From positions 123,500 to 187,499 of the forward strand of contig NW_014040507.1 of NCBI RefSeq assembly GCF_001186125.1: DNA of 64,000 nt, written 5' to 3'. The notes below the pieces were generated by a model. That model ran no database searches. It was not told the DNA's origin and saw nothing but the letters and a program-made list of their open reading frames with translations. The DNA is from Sphaeroforma arctica JP610. Lineage: Eukaryota > Opisthokonta > Ichthyosporea > Ichthyophonida. The translations under genes and the position numbers were made by a program. The first letter of the stretch is position 1. Each line of letters starts with the position of its first letter. Below are positions 25,569 to 37,084 of this stretch, in pieces.

Positions 25569-26441
25569 CTGCGCATGCTGGAGTAGACAATACAATCGCC
25601 CATGGTGAAGCAAGATTAGTTGGAGACGTCTTGTGCCTGGGGCGTTGAGACGTTTGGATTATCGTTTGGAGTGGTGATACTACGGCTGACTTCGATACTT
25701 GTTAATTTAGATACGTCCAATGAGTGCCACGTTAGACTTTCTCCCATACGTGATAACAACTAGTCGAGCGTGAAATATATGCTGGCGACACCCTGCGACT
25801 GCTACCGCTTTGCGCGAAATGATATCATTATCAACATAGCGTAGTAATTGCACCGGGAACAACATTACAATGCAATCCACCAGTAACAGAGCATCCGTTA
25901 CTACACAAATTCATTCACACGAGAGGCACATACAGTGCTGCCACCAAAGCGGATTAAATACAGATGTTGGTGGAAGTAATGGTGCGGCAGAGGTAGGCTT
26001 CTAGTAGGAAAAAATGTACAAAACTTAAAGAGTTAACCTATTCGACCTTGAAATATTTAAAAAAACTTTATGTTTGCTTTATTGGTCTAACTGTACCGTG
26101 CTAGAGGTTATCATACAACATAGCTATTTCAAGACTTGACTGAACTCTGTTTCAATCCAAGTGAGCTCGCCTTTTTCACGACGTTTCTGATGCGTGGTTT
26201 GCAACTAGAATTCACTCACACCCGCTCACGGTGAAACACGTAAACATTCAAGGCATCACAAAGAACCACCAACTAGTTTCAGATTAAATAGACCTATGTT
26301 ATCCGCTCTAAATACTTTATTCTAATTTGTTTTTTGTACCTACTGCTTTGCTTGATTTACTTAATCTAATTTACTTTACATCATACGTCTGCCTGCTGAA
26401 TGCTGTTAGTTCCCAAGCATCTAAGCCCTGTTTCTTAGCCC
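25569..26441. other. Convergent intergenic spacer
   Basis: Lies between the 3' ends of the plus-strand dehydrogenase and the minus-strand helicase-like gene. No supported gene; two AT-rich stretches (about 26020-26070 and 26300-26380) could hold the two polyadenylation regions. Confidence 0.5.
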
Positions 26442-29400
26442 CTACTCTTCCCTAGGGGCACTGATACCTGTTTCCTCCACTCTATCCCGTTCGACATCCG
26501 GATCCGCATCGCCTGCAGCTTCTCCTACCTTAGGGGTTAACCAGAGCTTGCGCAACCGTGTCGCCAGATCGTCAGCTTCTGTTATCGGGTCATTTTGTAC
26601 CGAACTTTCCTTGACTTTCGTCGGGAAATTGTAAGGCACAACCGTGTAAGCTTTTTTAGACACGCTGTCGTGCAGAAGAGTCCCCCAGTGCGGATCGCAT
26701 GCCAGCACAAAGGGGTTCCCCACAACTATCAGCAGCGCCTTAGCTCGCGACGTGGCGACGTTGAACCGCTTGGGATTCGCCAGGAACCCTATCTTGTACT
26801 TCTGGTCTGACATGATATAGTCCTTGCTAGACCGGGTGCATGAGATGATGATTACTCGACACTCCTGGCCCTGGAACATCTCCGTGGTACCCACACGCAC
26901 CTTCTGCAGATTGCGTGTGCGCAGCAATCGCTCGAGCTTCTGGCGTTGTTTGGCGTAGGGTGTGATGATGCCGATCTGATGCGGCTGTGTGCGATTTTTC
27001 TTGGTGTCCAGAATCTTCTTCACATAATCCAGAACAACCATACACTCGTCCGCATTGAACCACGAGGGACTGTCGGCTTCTCGACGGTCTTTCCCCGCTA
27101 CACCGTGGAAGATCGGCGGCACCTGTTTGTTGGGCAGCCATTCCCAGTCCACAAAAGCTGCAGACTCGGCCTTACTCGCTTTGGCGATCAATTCGTTGTC
27201 GTAGAACAGCTTGTGTGCTCAAGCAGGTATACGTGTGCTCGATAGTTGTGTGCTAGTTTGGTGATATGTATAGAGGGTTGTATCCCAACGTACTCTGTGC
27301 CGGTGAATTGTGTATCGGCGAGAGTGCGGAGTCTTCCTCTGAGTAGGGTTCAGCTATGCTTATGCCCTCTGGATTGCACTCGTATTCGACATCAGTTGCA
27401 CAAGCGCAGGTACCCCATGGCTGAGTGCTCGACTCTCTCTCCACAGTGGCCTTGCGCTTGGAGTATTGCGGTAGCCTCATCAGTCTCTCAAGCATAGACA
27501 CAGACAGGCCATACTCACTCGCCTCATACGAGTGCAATACGGGTCCCAACTGCAAGGGATCTCCTGCCAGCACCACAGTAGTATATCTATCCGCTAATGT
27601 CGACAGCGGTGCCAGTAAATCGGGCTCGGTAGCCTGCCCACGCTCGAAGCCATAGTTGAACATCTTGGCCGCAGTCATCAACGAGGCCACGACCACAGTG
27701 TAGCTCTGCAAGTCTCTCAGTGATCTTGGCTCATATCCCGCCCCATCAGGTCTGTAGTGACAGTACCCGCCCACCACAGCCGAAACGGCCTTGGGGTTGC
27801 GAGTGAAGGCCATGTGTCGGAAGAGCTGGGACTTGTTCAGGGCTGCCAAGCGCTCGGTGATCACATCGCACGCCACATTTGTGGGTGCGGTTACCAGCAC
27901 TCGGCGAGGCTCAGTCGTTGCAGTACCCTTCGCCAATTGTAGAATCGCTTCCACCAACGTCGTGGTTTTGCCTGTGCATCATTTTGTTGATAGAGAAGGT
28001 TGGTTGGTGTCAAACATAGCCAACGACGTAGAATGGGCCCCACAATAGGTTCACGATACCAAATAAAACTGACTGATGACAACCAATTTAATTAAACTTG
28101 GGAACACACAGCAACTCAGAAACGGACACACACCCTGCCACATACCTGTGCCAGGAGGACCAAATACAATCATGGGCGATAGCCGGCATCTCCCGCGCAG
28201 TATACTGCACACAGCAGCTTTCTGCGGCTCATTCAAGTTTCTGTTGATGAAGTACGAGTCATCGCTTGCCTCGATTGGCGGTGTGCTGCCGTATTCGTCG
28301 TCATCTGCTAATTCCGGAAGAGGGAAGATCAGATATGGTATGTTGTTTGCTTTTGTTACGCCCTGATAGCCTAGTCGCACTACCCCTCTCCCAGCCACGA
28401 ACCGGACATCAACCTTCGCACCGGTAAGGCATAGATTCGCCATTTTAAACATGTCTATGTCTATGTCTTCTAAGTGTACTTGCATGACCCTGCCCTCATC
28501 CACCTTGCCCGCGAATAGCACTTGCACTATATCCCCTCGTAGCACAGACGGCGTGTTTTCAGCCAAACCCGGCATTCTGAGTTTGTACAGTTTGTTGTGG
28601 GCTTTCAACACCTAGTCGGACATGTCGTAGGAGTGTAAGTTCTCAATCTGTCGCTTCTCCTCAGCAAACAAAAGCGCACGGAACAGCTCCTTATACCATC
28701 GCGCATGCTCTTCCTCTGTATGTGACCAGTCCTGACACCCCTGCGGCAGCGAGAAGCAGTGCAGCAGCCCCTCCAACGTGTTGCTCACGTCCACAGCGGT
28801 CATGCTACGCCACGACTGTGGCAGGGGATACGGGTGCGTGTGATTGAACATCTTTAGTTTGCCCTCGAGACTCTGTTTGGGTACCTTTACAGACGGCAAA
28901 TGTTGGTTCCATACACTGGATCGTTCCTCCCGTTTGGTTTTGTACTGTTGTCTGTCATATCCGGTTGACGGCGACAACATGTCGATTGTCTCCAACGACC
29001 CAAAGCGCGCGGCGAGGAAACGACTGATTGTGAATTGCGAATCTACATCGGCGTCCACCTGCGCATAAGTGAAATGCATTCTCATGAGAGATAGCCGTAG
29101 CAGATAGTCGAAATGGCCATTGCAGAAATATGCAGCACTCAGACTCATGTATACGCGCTGGTCATGCCTCAGTACGGCCATTCAAGTAACATCACAAACA
29201 TCACATCAATACCACTCATATATGACACAGACAGCTATCAGGATAATGGGCAGTTAGTGGTGAAAATCAGGACGACCTGAGTGCGACTGACTGATACGTT
29301 GCACAACGCTTGTTGCTGTGACGGATCGTTGTTGCTTGCACTGTAAATGACACATTTACTGCTCCGAGTTGCGACAACACAAGTAATTCACAGGTATACT

Positions 29401-30218
29401 ATTGTTAAGAGTTTCACAGGCATGATGTTGTTAGCAGGAGATGGTTGCTTGCGATAATGAGGTTCGCGAATTTCGACACCATTCGATTACCAAATGCCGC
29501 TCTTAGTACACCACACTTGATTGACATAAACTGTCTACGATATACCCATTCCAATATGACAATGCACAAGCCCCACTACACGCACCCCATACCTGGAACG
29601 CGAAGCTCACTATATCTCGGCACACACCGAAGTGCGGGCTCGTGCACTCCACAACCAGATCTAAGTTCTGGGTCCCCGGCCTGATCTGCATCGGCATTGT
29701 CGTTGGAACGCTGAAAGCGGTCTCGGGCACATCAGAGAGGAACGCATAGCTCAACAGGGTGTACTGAACACTTGGGTCAACGTTAGTCATCCCCACAACC
29801 ACCTTCATAGTACTACCGGGTGGCTGGATAGCCTCAAACTCCACCGGATCCATCAGCAGAGCGCCCTGGTTGCTCTCCAGTACTAGGCGACTCTCGTGCA
29901 CCTGTTTGATCACTCGTCGGACTGCCAGGCTATGTGTAGCAGCTAGACTGTGTGATGTACCGGCCTTGCCCTTTTCCGTCTTACGCGTGCCCTTTTTTTT
30001 CTCAACCGGTGCCGCATATGTGTCATAGTTGCTCATATATGTTGACGCCAGTGTCACCATCGTCACTATTGTCATCAGATAACAAGTTGGCATACAAGAT
30101 GATATCATTGTCCAGAATCTTCACCTCTCGCTGACGTTTTAGTGCATCTAAAACCCCTCGCGGACTCACAGTGAAGGCTCCTGGGGGCTGATACTCGGAC
30201 TGTGTGTTTCGCCACGAC
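26442..30218 (-). pseudogene. MOV10-like SF1 RNA helicase, apparently decayed
   Basis: Minus-strand blocks: possible 5' exon from 30218 running into 30108-29593; 29058-28146; 27971 to about 27230; to stop 26442. Order: N-terminal beta domain (PVEFEAIQPPGSTMKVVV, TLLSYAFLSDVPETAF), MPGLAENTPSVLRGD, Walker A split by an intron ([12 protein letters not shown]), TAPTNVACDVITERL, AGDPLQLGPVL, IFHGVAGKDRREADSPSWFN, GTTEMFQGQE, RFNVATSRAKALLIVVGNP. These match MOV10, a 5'-3' RNA helicase of small-RNA silencing. Damage: an in-frame TAG at 28612-28614 within a conserved stretch; two 2-base duplications (about 27261-27270 in ATAT, 27211-27220 in ACAC) that each shift frame within the NYRAH region; a likely shift near 30050; and an in-frame loss of about ten residues that removes the Walker B DEA (NYGF runs straight into ERGQATEPDLL, about 27640-27655). 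ATP hydrolysis would be lost even if the stops were errors. The neighbouring EXD1-like gene is on the same strand. Confidence 0.85.
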
Positions 30219-30928
30219 CTAAAGTGTATGGCAAAAGTCTGCGCACGGGATTAAAAATGTAGGCAGTCCAGGGTCAGAAAGTTGGTGTGCACGAAGTCAT
30301 AGTAGCAAAATGCAGGGCTCGTGATCCATATATTAAGTGTCGATATAATCACTGACAGTGACTTAAGGGGGCGAGGTGTTTCACTATATTGCAATCAATG
30401 TGTAGGGTTGAACGGTACGAAAGTGGTGGAAAAGTGCGACTTACACAGCATATTGCAGGTTGAAACGCTTTCCGATGCACACGGGTAAGCCTGTACTGTA
30501 GAAGAGCATTGTAACATTGCAACAAGTGGCACAGAAATCACCAACTGCTGCAGCAAATCAACGTGATACACCATACATAGGTATATGACGAGCAAGAATG
30601 CCCACACTTCCGGAGGTTGTCAGACTTGACAAGTCGGATCGAAAGCAAATACCAATGCAAACACACACAGCCGACAATGGCTCATGAGAACATGGCCGCA
30701 CATGACAACTCATCAGAGAGTGTTGACAGTCGAGTGGGAGGCACTGGCTGGGATCAAGCTGTGCAGAATGGCATTCGTGGCGAGTACGCTAAGGTGGAGC
30801 GCAACGCCAATTCAATGCTCTGTGCGGCAAATACATGCACTTGTAAACAGTATACACACATCCACACTTAATACAGGGCCATAGGAATATAAGAATGCAC
30901 ACCCAAACCCAAACGCTAGACTTTTTAA
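30219..30928. other. Spacer between the MOV10-like and EXD1-like genes
   Basis: About 700 bases separate two minus-strand genes, so it should hold the promoter of the MOV10-like gene and the 3' end of the EXD1-like gene. A plus-strand frame at 30617-30871 is hydrophilic and has no recognisable feature. Confidence 0.4.
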
Positions 30929-33544
30929 CTAACACACCTTGAGATCCTGATACAGCAGCCTCGTATCGTCATCAGCGTCCTGCAGCATGGCAAAGAACAT
31001 ATCGGCCACCACCTGCGCGTCCTTATTGACGCGGTCCATCTGCACGGCATGCTCCGCCTCTCTCGCCTCTCTTTCTTGCTTATCGCGCATGTCCTTAGCC
31101 GACAAGACACCCCCACCGTCGCCTGGGTGGGTGGCAGCAACGGTGGTGTGACTCTTCTTGCACTTGCGCCACATCCCCGGGGTCTTTAGTGCGTGCGCAT
31201 GCTGGGCGTTGTACACAGCTACGGCACTCTGCACGTTCTGCGCCGCACAGTCTACCAGCTGGCGAGGTAACGGGCGCCTTCGCCACGTTGTGGGGGTGTG
31301 CTGGATACTCCCAAGTATGGTGTTCGCCCTACCGGCCCAATACATGCTTACGGCGTTCATGTCCTCTCTATACGCGATGTTCTGCAGAATGATATGCGTC
31401 GTCTGCGTGTCGTATACGTTCGCCATGACCAGATTGTATTGGTCGTGGAGCACATGCATGTGTTCGCGACTGTCATGCACAACCTTCACAATGGCTGTGT
31501 GCGTTCTCAGTTCCTTCAGCGTAGTTACGTGGGTCAGCAAATCCGCGCACGACAGCACATCGAACACGATAGTCTTGTCGTCCTCCGACCCGTCGACTTG
31601 CACGAGAGAAACGAGCTCACGTCCCGAAGAGTGTGTGTAGTGTTCGGTGCAGAATCCCACCAAACTAGTACGGCTCAGCTCGCGCTGGGTGAACACTTGG
31701 TTGCAATGCTGCACAGTCTGCACATACACCACATTCCCATCACTCGCGACACTACCCCTGTGGCCTGTGTACTCAGAATCCCTCCCGCGATCCCCGTAGT
31801 TGTGCACCGACTGATTTTTGGACCGGCCCTTTCGGTGGTGAGTGTGGCTGGGCTGGTTGTTGTGGTTGCCATTCGCATACTGTCTGTTGTGGTTGCCATT
31901 CGCATACTGTCTGTTGTGGTTGCCATTCTCATACTGTCTGTTGTGGTTGTGTTGAGCATCGTAGGTATTGTGGGGCGTGTTGTTGCGTTGCTTGTTGGTG
32001 TACTGTGTGCGATTGTGCCGAGGATTGCCCTGTGGCCCATTGTGGTAGCCTGCATTGCCGAACTGTGTATCATCGAATGCATGGTATGGCAGTCGATTGC
32101 TCGGATTTCTATTGTTGTACGGTGCTCTGCTGCAATCCTGTCCGCCATACCTACCGTTGTAGTCGTTATCGTAAGGTTGACCGTTGCCACGGGGTGAGTT
32201 ATTGCTGTAGTTTCGCTGTGAACTAATATTAGCATCACGATTGGGATTGTTGGTACGTCCTCCATAGGCCTGGTGGCTGTTCTGCGGTGTGTACCCTCTG
32301 TTGTCGTGTGCACCGTAGCACTGGTCATCGTACTGTTGTCTTCGATTGTATCGACGACTGTCGTACTGTATAGGGTTGTGTGGCATGTAGTTCTGGTGGT
32401 TTGATCGTGCATATGTGTGGTTGTCGTATCCCCCATAGCCCTGATTGCCGTGCATTTGTGCATTGTTGGGACGTGCATACGTGTCATAGCCATTGGTGCC
32501 GTAGTTCTGACCGCCGTACCGTTGTGCGTTGTGCTGCCGTGGGTCGTCGTACTGACTGTTATCGTATGCATGATCATACTGCTGGTTGCCATGGTAATGT
32601 GCAGCAGACTGCCGGGGATTGTTGTACTGGTCGCGTCCATCACACCCGTATGCTGCAGTATCCCGCCTCTCATATTTCTCTTGATCCTGACGTTGCGCGC
32701 CATGATCACGTGTGTTGCTACCATACATACGCGTAGAAGGCGGTCTCCCATATCCGCCTCTTGTATTATGGCTTTGAGATCCCCTCCCTCTGTGCGAACT
32801 GCTTGTACCTTGCCCTTGTCTAGGGTCCAGAGGTCAATAGCTGTCGTCGCCATACTGTGGCGATTGCGTGCGAGAGTGTGTCTGATTGCGTGCATATGTG
32901 GAGTTATGTGCCATTTTCGTGTGGCTACCACTACTATCTGGTGTTTTATCATAGTATCCTGATGACTTGGGAGGCCATGTATTATCCTCAGTGTCGTCTA
33001 TCGTGTGCCTGTTACTACTTTCTGGTGTTCTATCATAGTGCCCCGATGATTTTGGTGGCCATGTATCATCCTCAATGTCGTCTATCGTATTGCAAATACT
33101 GCTATCTGGCGTCCTATCATAGTATCCCGATGACTTGGGAGGCCATGTATCGTCATCTATATCATCTTGACCTGTTTTACATTCCTGATCGTTCGTATGT
33201 GCGTACTGGATGCTATTGCTGTCATGGGTGTCCTCTAATGTGTGACTATCTATTTTATCTGGTTTTTCATCGTAATACCCCGATGACTCAGGAGGCCATG
33301 TTTAGTTATCTATTTCCTCCTTACTGCCAATGTGTGCTTCAGATTTGTTCTCATTCGTGCTTATATTAAGGCTAGACTGTCGACCATTACAGTACACACG
33401 TGCGGTAGAACTATCACATGAGCTGGTTTCATTCTCTACCACATTGTCATCGGGGCTGGCACTCTCGTTGTAGTCACCCGATGACTTCGGAATGGTGCTC
33501 TCCTCGTCAGCGTCTGAAGCCGATTTCAAAGGTGAGTGCGACAT
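30929..33544 (-). pseudogene. EXD1-like 3'-5' exonuclease-fold protein with prion-like N-terminus, two in-frame stops
   Basis: One minus-strand frame from ATG 33544 to the stop at 30929, interrupted only by TAA 33302-33304 and TGA 32834-32836. Part 1 (to about 32935) is acidic and repeats TWPPKSSGYYD-x-TPD four times, with a weaker copy at PKSSGDYNESASPDD; the TAA sits directly before one copy, so both sides belong to one gene. Part 2 (32728 to about 31800) is rich in Asn, Tyr, Gly, Gln, Arg and His, and contains the tandem HNRQYANGN repeat. Part 3 has the DEDD exonuclease fold as in EXD1: SLVGFCTEHY, IVFDVL, AIVKVVHDSREHMHVLHDQY, NVYDTQ. The first catalytic Asp is Cys (family FDxE, here FCTE) and the second-motif Asp is missing, so nuclease activity is unlikely; animal EXD1 is likewise an RNA-binding piRNA partner. 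The 599-residue downstream frame could still be translated from ATG 32728. A readthrough product is the other option. Confidence 0.6.
31850..31965 (-). repeat. 27-bp coding tandem repeat (HNRQYANGN)
   Basis: Three near-identical 27-base units and a partial fourth inside the low-complexity part of the EXD1-like frame. They differ by one to three bases, so the expansion is recent. Confidence 0.85.
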
Positions 33545-33848
33545 GCTTCAAGTCTCCCAGTGGCAACAACGGCATCTCGCAGTTGTAAGTGGGTACCGTA
33601 TTCCTCTTTCATAAACTCAAAAAAATATGAATATAAAGATATAAATATTCGATTTCAGAGAGGTTATGATATGTAGCGTTTCAGATTCTCTTGGGTTTAG
33701 GGTTTGTGCGTGATTTAGTGTTCTATTTTCAGGCGGCTGTAGTTTCATCTGAGTTTCGCACACACTAGTCACTACTACACACTAGGGGTTGGATAAGGGT
33801 AAATCTGCTGTATGTCCAATGTAGCATATCAATATATAAGAGTTTAGG

Positions 33849-35863
33849 ATGCTCCTTTGCAAAAACAAACTGAGAAGGCTGTTCGTCAGTACTCTCTTGG
33901 GGGTTGCATTCTTCTTCTTCCTTTATCTATGCAGACGGTTGGATGTCGATGAGACCCCTCCGTATACACAGCAAATAAAAGATGCGCTGAAGGGATGGGG
34001 TGCATTTGCATCTGACCTCGATGCAGACTACCAGAGTAGATATATCAGCGGGGAGAGCTTCCCGGGTGTGTAGTTAGACTCTTTTTCGGATACCAATACA
34101 GTAATAGGGTCAAGAAATATTACTTATGCATCGGACAACGATAAACCAAACTCGTACAACACTACAGCAGCTTAAGACAGTGATATATCTCTCTTTAAAA
34201 ATGAAAAGAAAGCGTTAAGCACAAATGCATTGGCTCCAAAGAAAGCCAAAAGCAATAAGGTGTGGGTACGATATACTCCCAATCCTCTCGTGGTACTATA
34301 TACACCGTCACCAAGGCAACCAGGAACGAGCGCAAGTCCCAGCAAGACCCCACTAAAGGCACTCGCAGAATACAAAGATCGCCTGCTAACATGCGACCAG
34401 GTTGAAATAATCAAAGTGAATGAACTAGCCGCACCCGCAACCAAGCTTGCCAGTGACATACGAGAGCGCGATGCTAGGACACCGAAAGGGTACCCGTCTA
34501 TTATCGATGCAGATTATAGCGAAAAGTGTGGTATCTTCCACGGTAGTAACAGAACAAGAATAGATGCATACGACTTCTCTGATCATAATGATATAGACCT
34601 AAAAAATACCAGTACTGGGTCTATCCACGCAATAGTGCTCCTACTTGCAGGAGATAGCGCTGCACGGATGGGTATAGCGCTCGTACAATCATTGCACAAT
34701 GTCAACACCTGTCCTGGTATTGACATTGTCGCAGCTTTAGTGGTAGGCGGAGTGGGTAGTGAGGAATGTAAAAGGACAGGCAAGACGAAGTGCTCATCGC
34801 TATCACCTACCGCCTTTAGTGATGTATGTCGCTTACCTACTTAAAGGCCTTATCATCCATGGGAGTCAGGTTCAGATTACTGCCCCAGTTTGTGTCCAGA
34901 ACGGCGCAGATACCTGGCGGTTCCCAGACGTTTTGGTGCATGTCCTTTAATAAACTGGGCCTATTTCAGTGGACAGAGTATAAGAAAATCGTGTATCTAG
35001 ATGCGGATATGATATTTTTGAAGAATGTCGACTACTTGTTGTACTACCCGATGTTTACAGGGTCTATGACACAGTGCTGCGACCGGCACGAGAACATGAA
35101 GCCCAGCGGTGGTCTGTGGATTATAGAGCCATCATACAACCTATACGATTTGGCCAGGGTATTCACCAATGAGCACGACATGAGCCATGACGACGGGTAC
35201 AACACGGGCTCATCCGAATGGAAGTTCAGTGACATGCAGGTGATAAGCATGATGTTTGGCAAGGGCAGGAAGGTGGACAGTCAGGCAGCACGCTCGTTGG
35301 TATTCCCAGAGAGTGCCGATTCGCGGCAGAATATACGAGCCCTCTTAGCGCTGTGGAGCGACGAGAGAGAAAAACGCGTGTCCAACTGGAGACCTCTAGA
35401 CAATGATTTAGCGCTCGCAGGCCCGTGGGATCTGACTACCATGCCGCTGGATGTGGATGAGGAGTACTGGTACAGGGCCAGCACACACGACCGCAACCAC
35501 TTTGACGATATCGCCGATAGACTGCAGATGCCGCAGGAGCGAGGGCGTGTGTGGCATGCACTCAATGAGTCGTACGACTGGGTGGCCATGCAGTGTGCCT
35601 GCATACCCTCACACGATCGGGGTCATGACTGGTTTATCAGCGTACACCTGACATGTCTTACGTTTAACAAACCGGGACAGTTCAGGACGCTGCCCGAGTT
35701 ACGCTATGCGGTAGCGGGAAACGAGACCAAAATTCCCGAGTGTATGAAGTATTACCTGAATATGTGGCTGGACCTGTATGAGCAGGGCATGGGTAACTTG
35801 AAAAGGACCATTTGGTGGCAGGAGGAAGACCCGGAGACTACCTACAAGGGCCCGTGGGATTAG
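33849..35863 (+). CDS. GT8-family glycosyltransferase, type II membrane protein
   Basis: The start at 33849 gives a basic end then a single membrane anchor (residues about 10-28: FVSTLLGVAFFFFLYLC), as in Golgi type II enzymes. The catalytic part begins at AIVLLLAGDSAARMGIALVQSL (about 34632) and includes the metal-binding DxD in VYLDADMIFLKNVDYLL, then GGLWIIEPSYNLYDLARVF and DMQVISMMFG, all typical of GT8 (glycogenin/GUX-like retaining transferases). Two in-frame stops between anchor and domain vanish if 34066-34176 is an intron (GTGTGT donor, GCTTAAG acceptor, 111 bases, frame kept). A second break at about 34824-34828 moves the frame just before SLTYLKALSSMGVRF, a region I believe is coding. 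An intron there (GTATGT donor, CTGCCCCAG acceptor at about 34890) would keep frame but remove that segment. So the gene is either spliced in an unusual way, hit by a 2-base insertion or mis-sequenced. Sugar donor and acceptor unknown. Confidence 0.7.
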
Positions 35864-36115
35864 CTGGATTTTGCACAACAACAGTGCAGCACTGTTGTAG
35901 TATCAGTATTCGAATATAGCAGAACGTCAGAACCACGCGGTTCATTCAGGACAAGATTGCATTCGATTTTGAAGTACGGTACTCAAAAATATATAGTATT
36001 TAGTATATGAATACATGTGACAATCTTTTCGTTCTTTCATGACATGATTTTCTCACCTATGATATCAAAGAATATCCACCACAGACACTTTTTTTCGCCC
36101 TCAAAACAGTTATAT

Positions 36116-36171
36116 ATGGGAGTTATATATATATATATATGTGTGTGGTGTGGTGTGGTGTGTGTGTGTGT

Positions 36172-36202
<31 letters not shown>

Positions 36203-36258
36203 GTTGTGTGTGTGTGTGTGTGTGTAGTATAGTATATATATATATATATATGTATGTG

Positions 36259-36327
<69 letters not shown>

Positions 36328-36345
36328 TGTTATGTATATGTACGT
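36116..36345. repeat. Long TA/TG microsatellite
   Basis: Alternating runs of TA and TG of over 200 bases. Long open frames across it on both strands are pure repeat translations. Confidence 0.97.
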
Positions 36346-36609
36346 GACTGACATGTAGAGCCATGGCAAGTTAGTATATTAATGCCACAGGAATTTATGG
36401 ACGAACATTAGACCACCAGATGTATGTATATGTACGTGATTGGCTAGTTGAGTCATGAACATTCAGTACTGTCATAAATATCGGTACTCTCAGCGCCCAC
36501 CAACGGCATATCGCGAAATTCAAAACAATTTCACACATGTGACATGAAAATAATTACATAAACAAACACTATCGCAATCTTTGCGGCCTGTTTGAGGTAA
36601 CTGGATTAT

Positions 36610-36775
36610 ATTAACTTCTAACGATGTGTCATGTTTAACGCTGACAAGTGACAACTAATATATGCAGCAGATTACTATGCTGAAAAACTGAAAATATGAT
36701 TAACGGCTAACGATGTGTTTAGCGCCTACAAGTGAAAACTATTAAATGCAGCAGATAACTACGCTGAGAACTCAA
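36610..36775. repeat. Diverged tandem duplication of about 85 bp
   Basis: The blocks at about 36616-36692 and 36704-36772 share CTAACGATGTGT, ACAAGTGA, ATGCAGCAGAT and CGCTGA in the same order. The rest of 35864-37084 shows nothing I can support. Confidence 0.75.
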
Positions 36776-37084
36776 GAATCCTCGCGCTGTAAGTAAATGC
36801 GACATCAAATAGAAGTAACTTCCAAGTGGGTGCTATGTACATGTTTATTCACAAATAAATCGTCTTAATTGCGCAAGTATGGGCGCACTATTACTTTGGT
36901 TCTGCTTTGATATCTACAATGGTAGTATGACTTCGTCAGCACCGATATGAGCGCTTCTATTGTCCGTGCCGCCAAACATTAGGAGTATCGGGTTGTAGGT
37001 TTGTATTGTATGTGTGTGTAGTGGTTTGTACATAAGGAATCGCCAGCAAAATCCCAGCAGTATCATACATTTATTCTAATATTC

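Noticed and set aside
28612-28614. TAG as a sense codon (changed genetic code)
   Set aside because: UPF1 and the dehydrogenase both end at TAG at the expected position, and TAA and TGA also interrupt the neighbouring gene, so decay is simpler.
30617-30871. 84-residue plus-strand frame
   Set aside because: Hydrophilic, ends in CA-repeat translation, no homology or splice context that I can support.
31298-32197. 299-residue plus-strand frame rich in Val and Ile
   Set aside because: It is the reverse complement of the low-complexity Asn/Tyr/Gly-rich EXD1-like frame; no independent homology.
31675-32952. 425-residue minus-strand frame rich in Thr and Met
   Set aside because: Offset reading of the same repetitive codons as the EXD1-like frame; its composition is a by-product.
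32857-33369. Plus-strand frame with repeated Tyr/Met/Pro motifs
   Set aside because: Complement of the TWPPKSSGYYD repeats on the minus strand.
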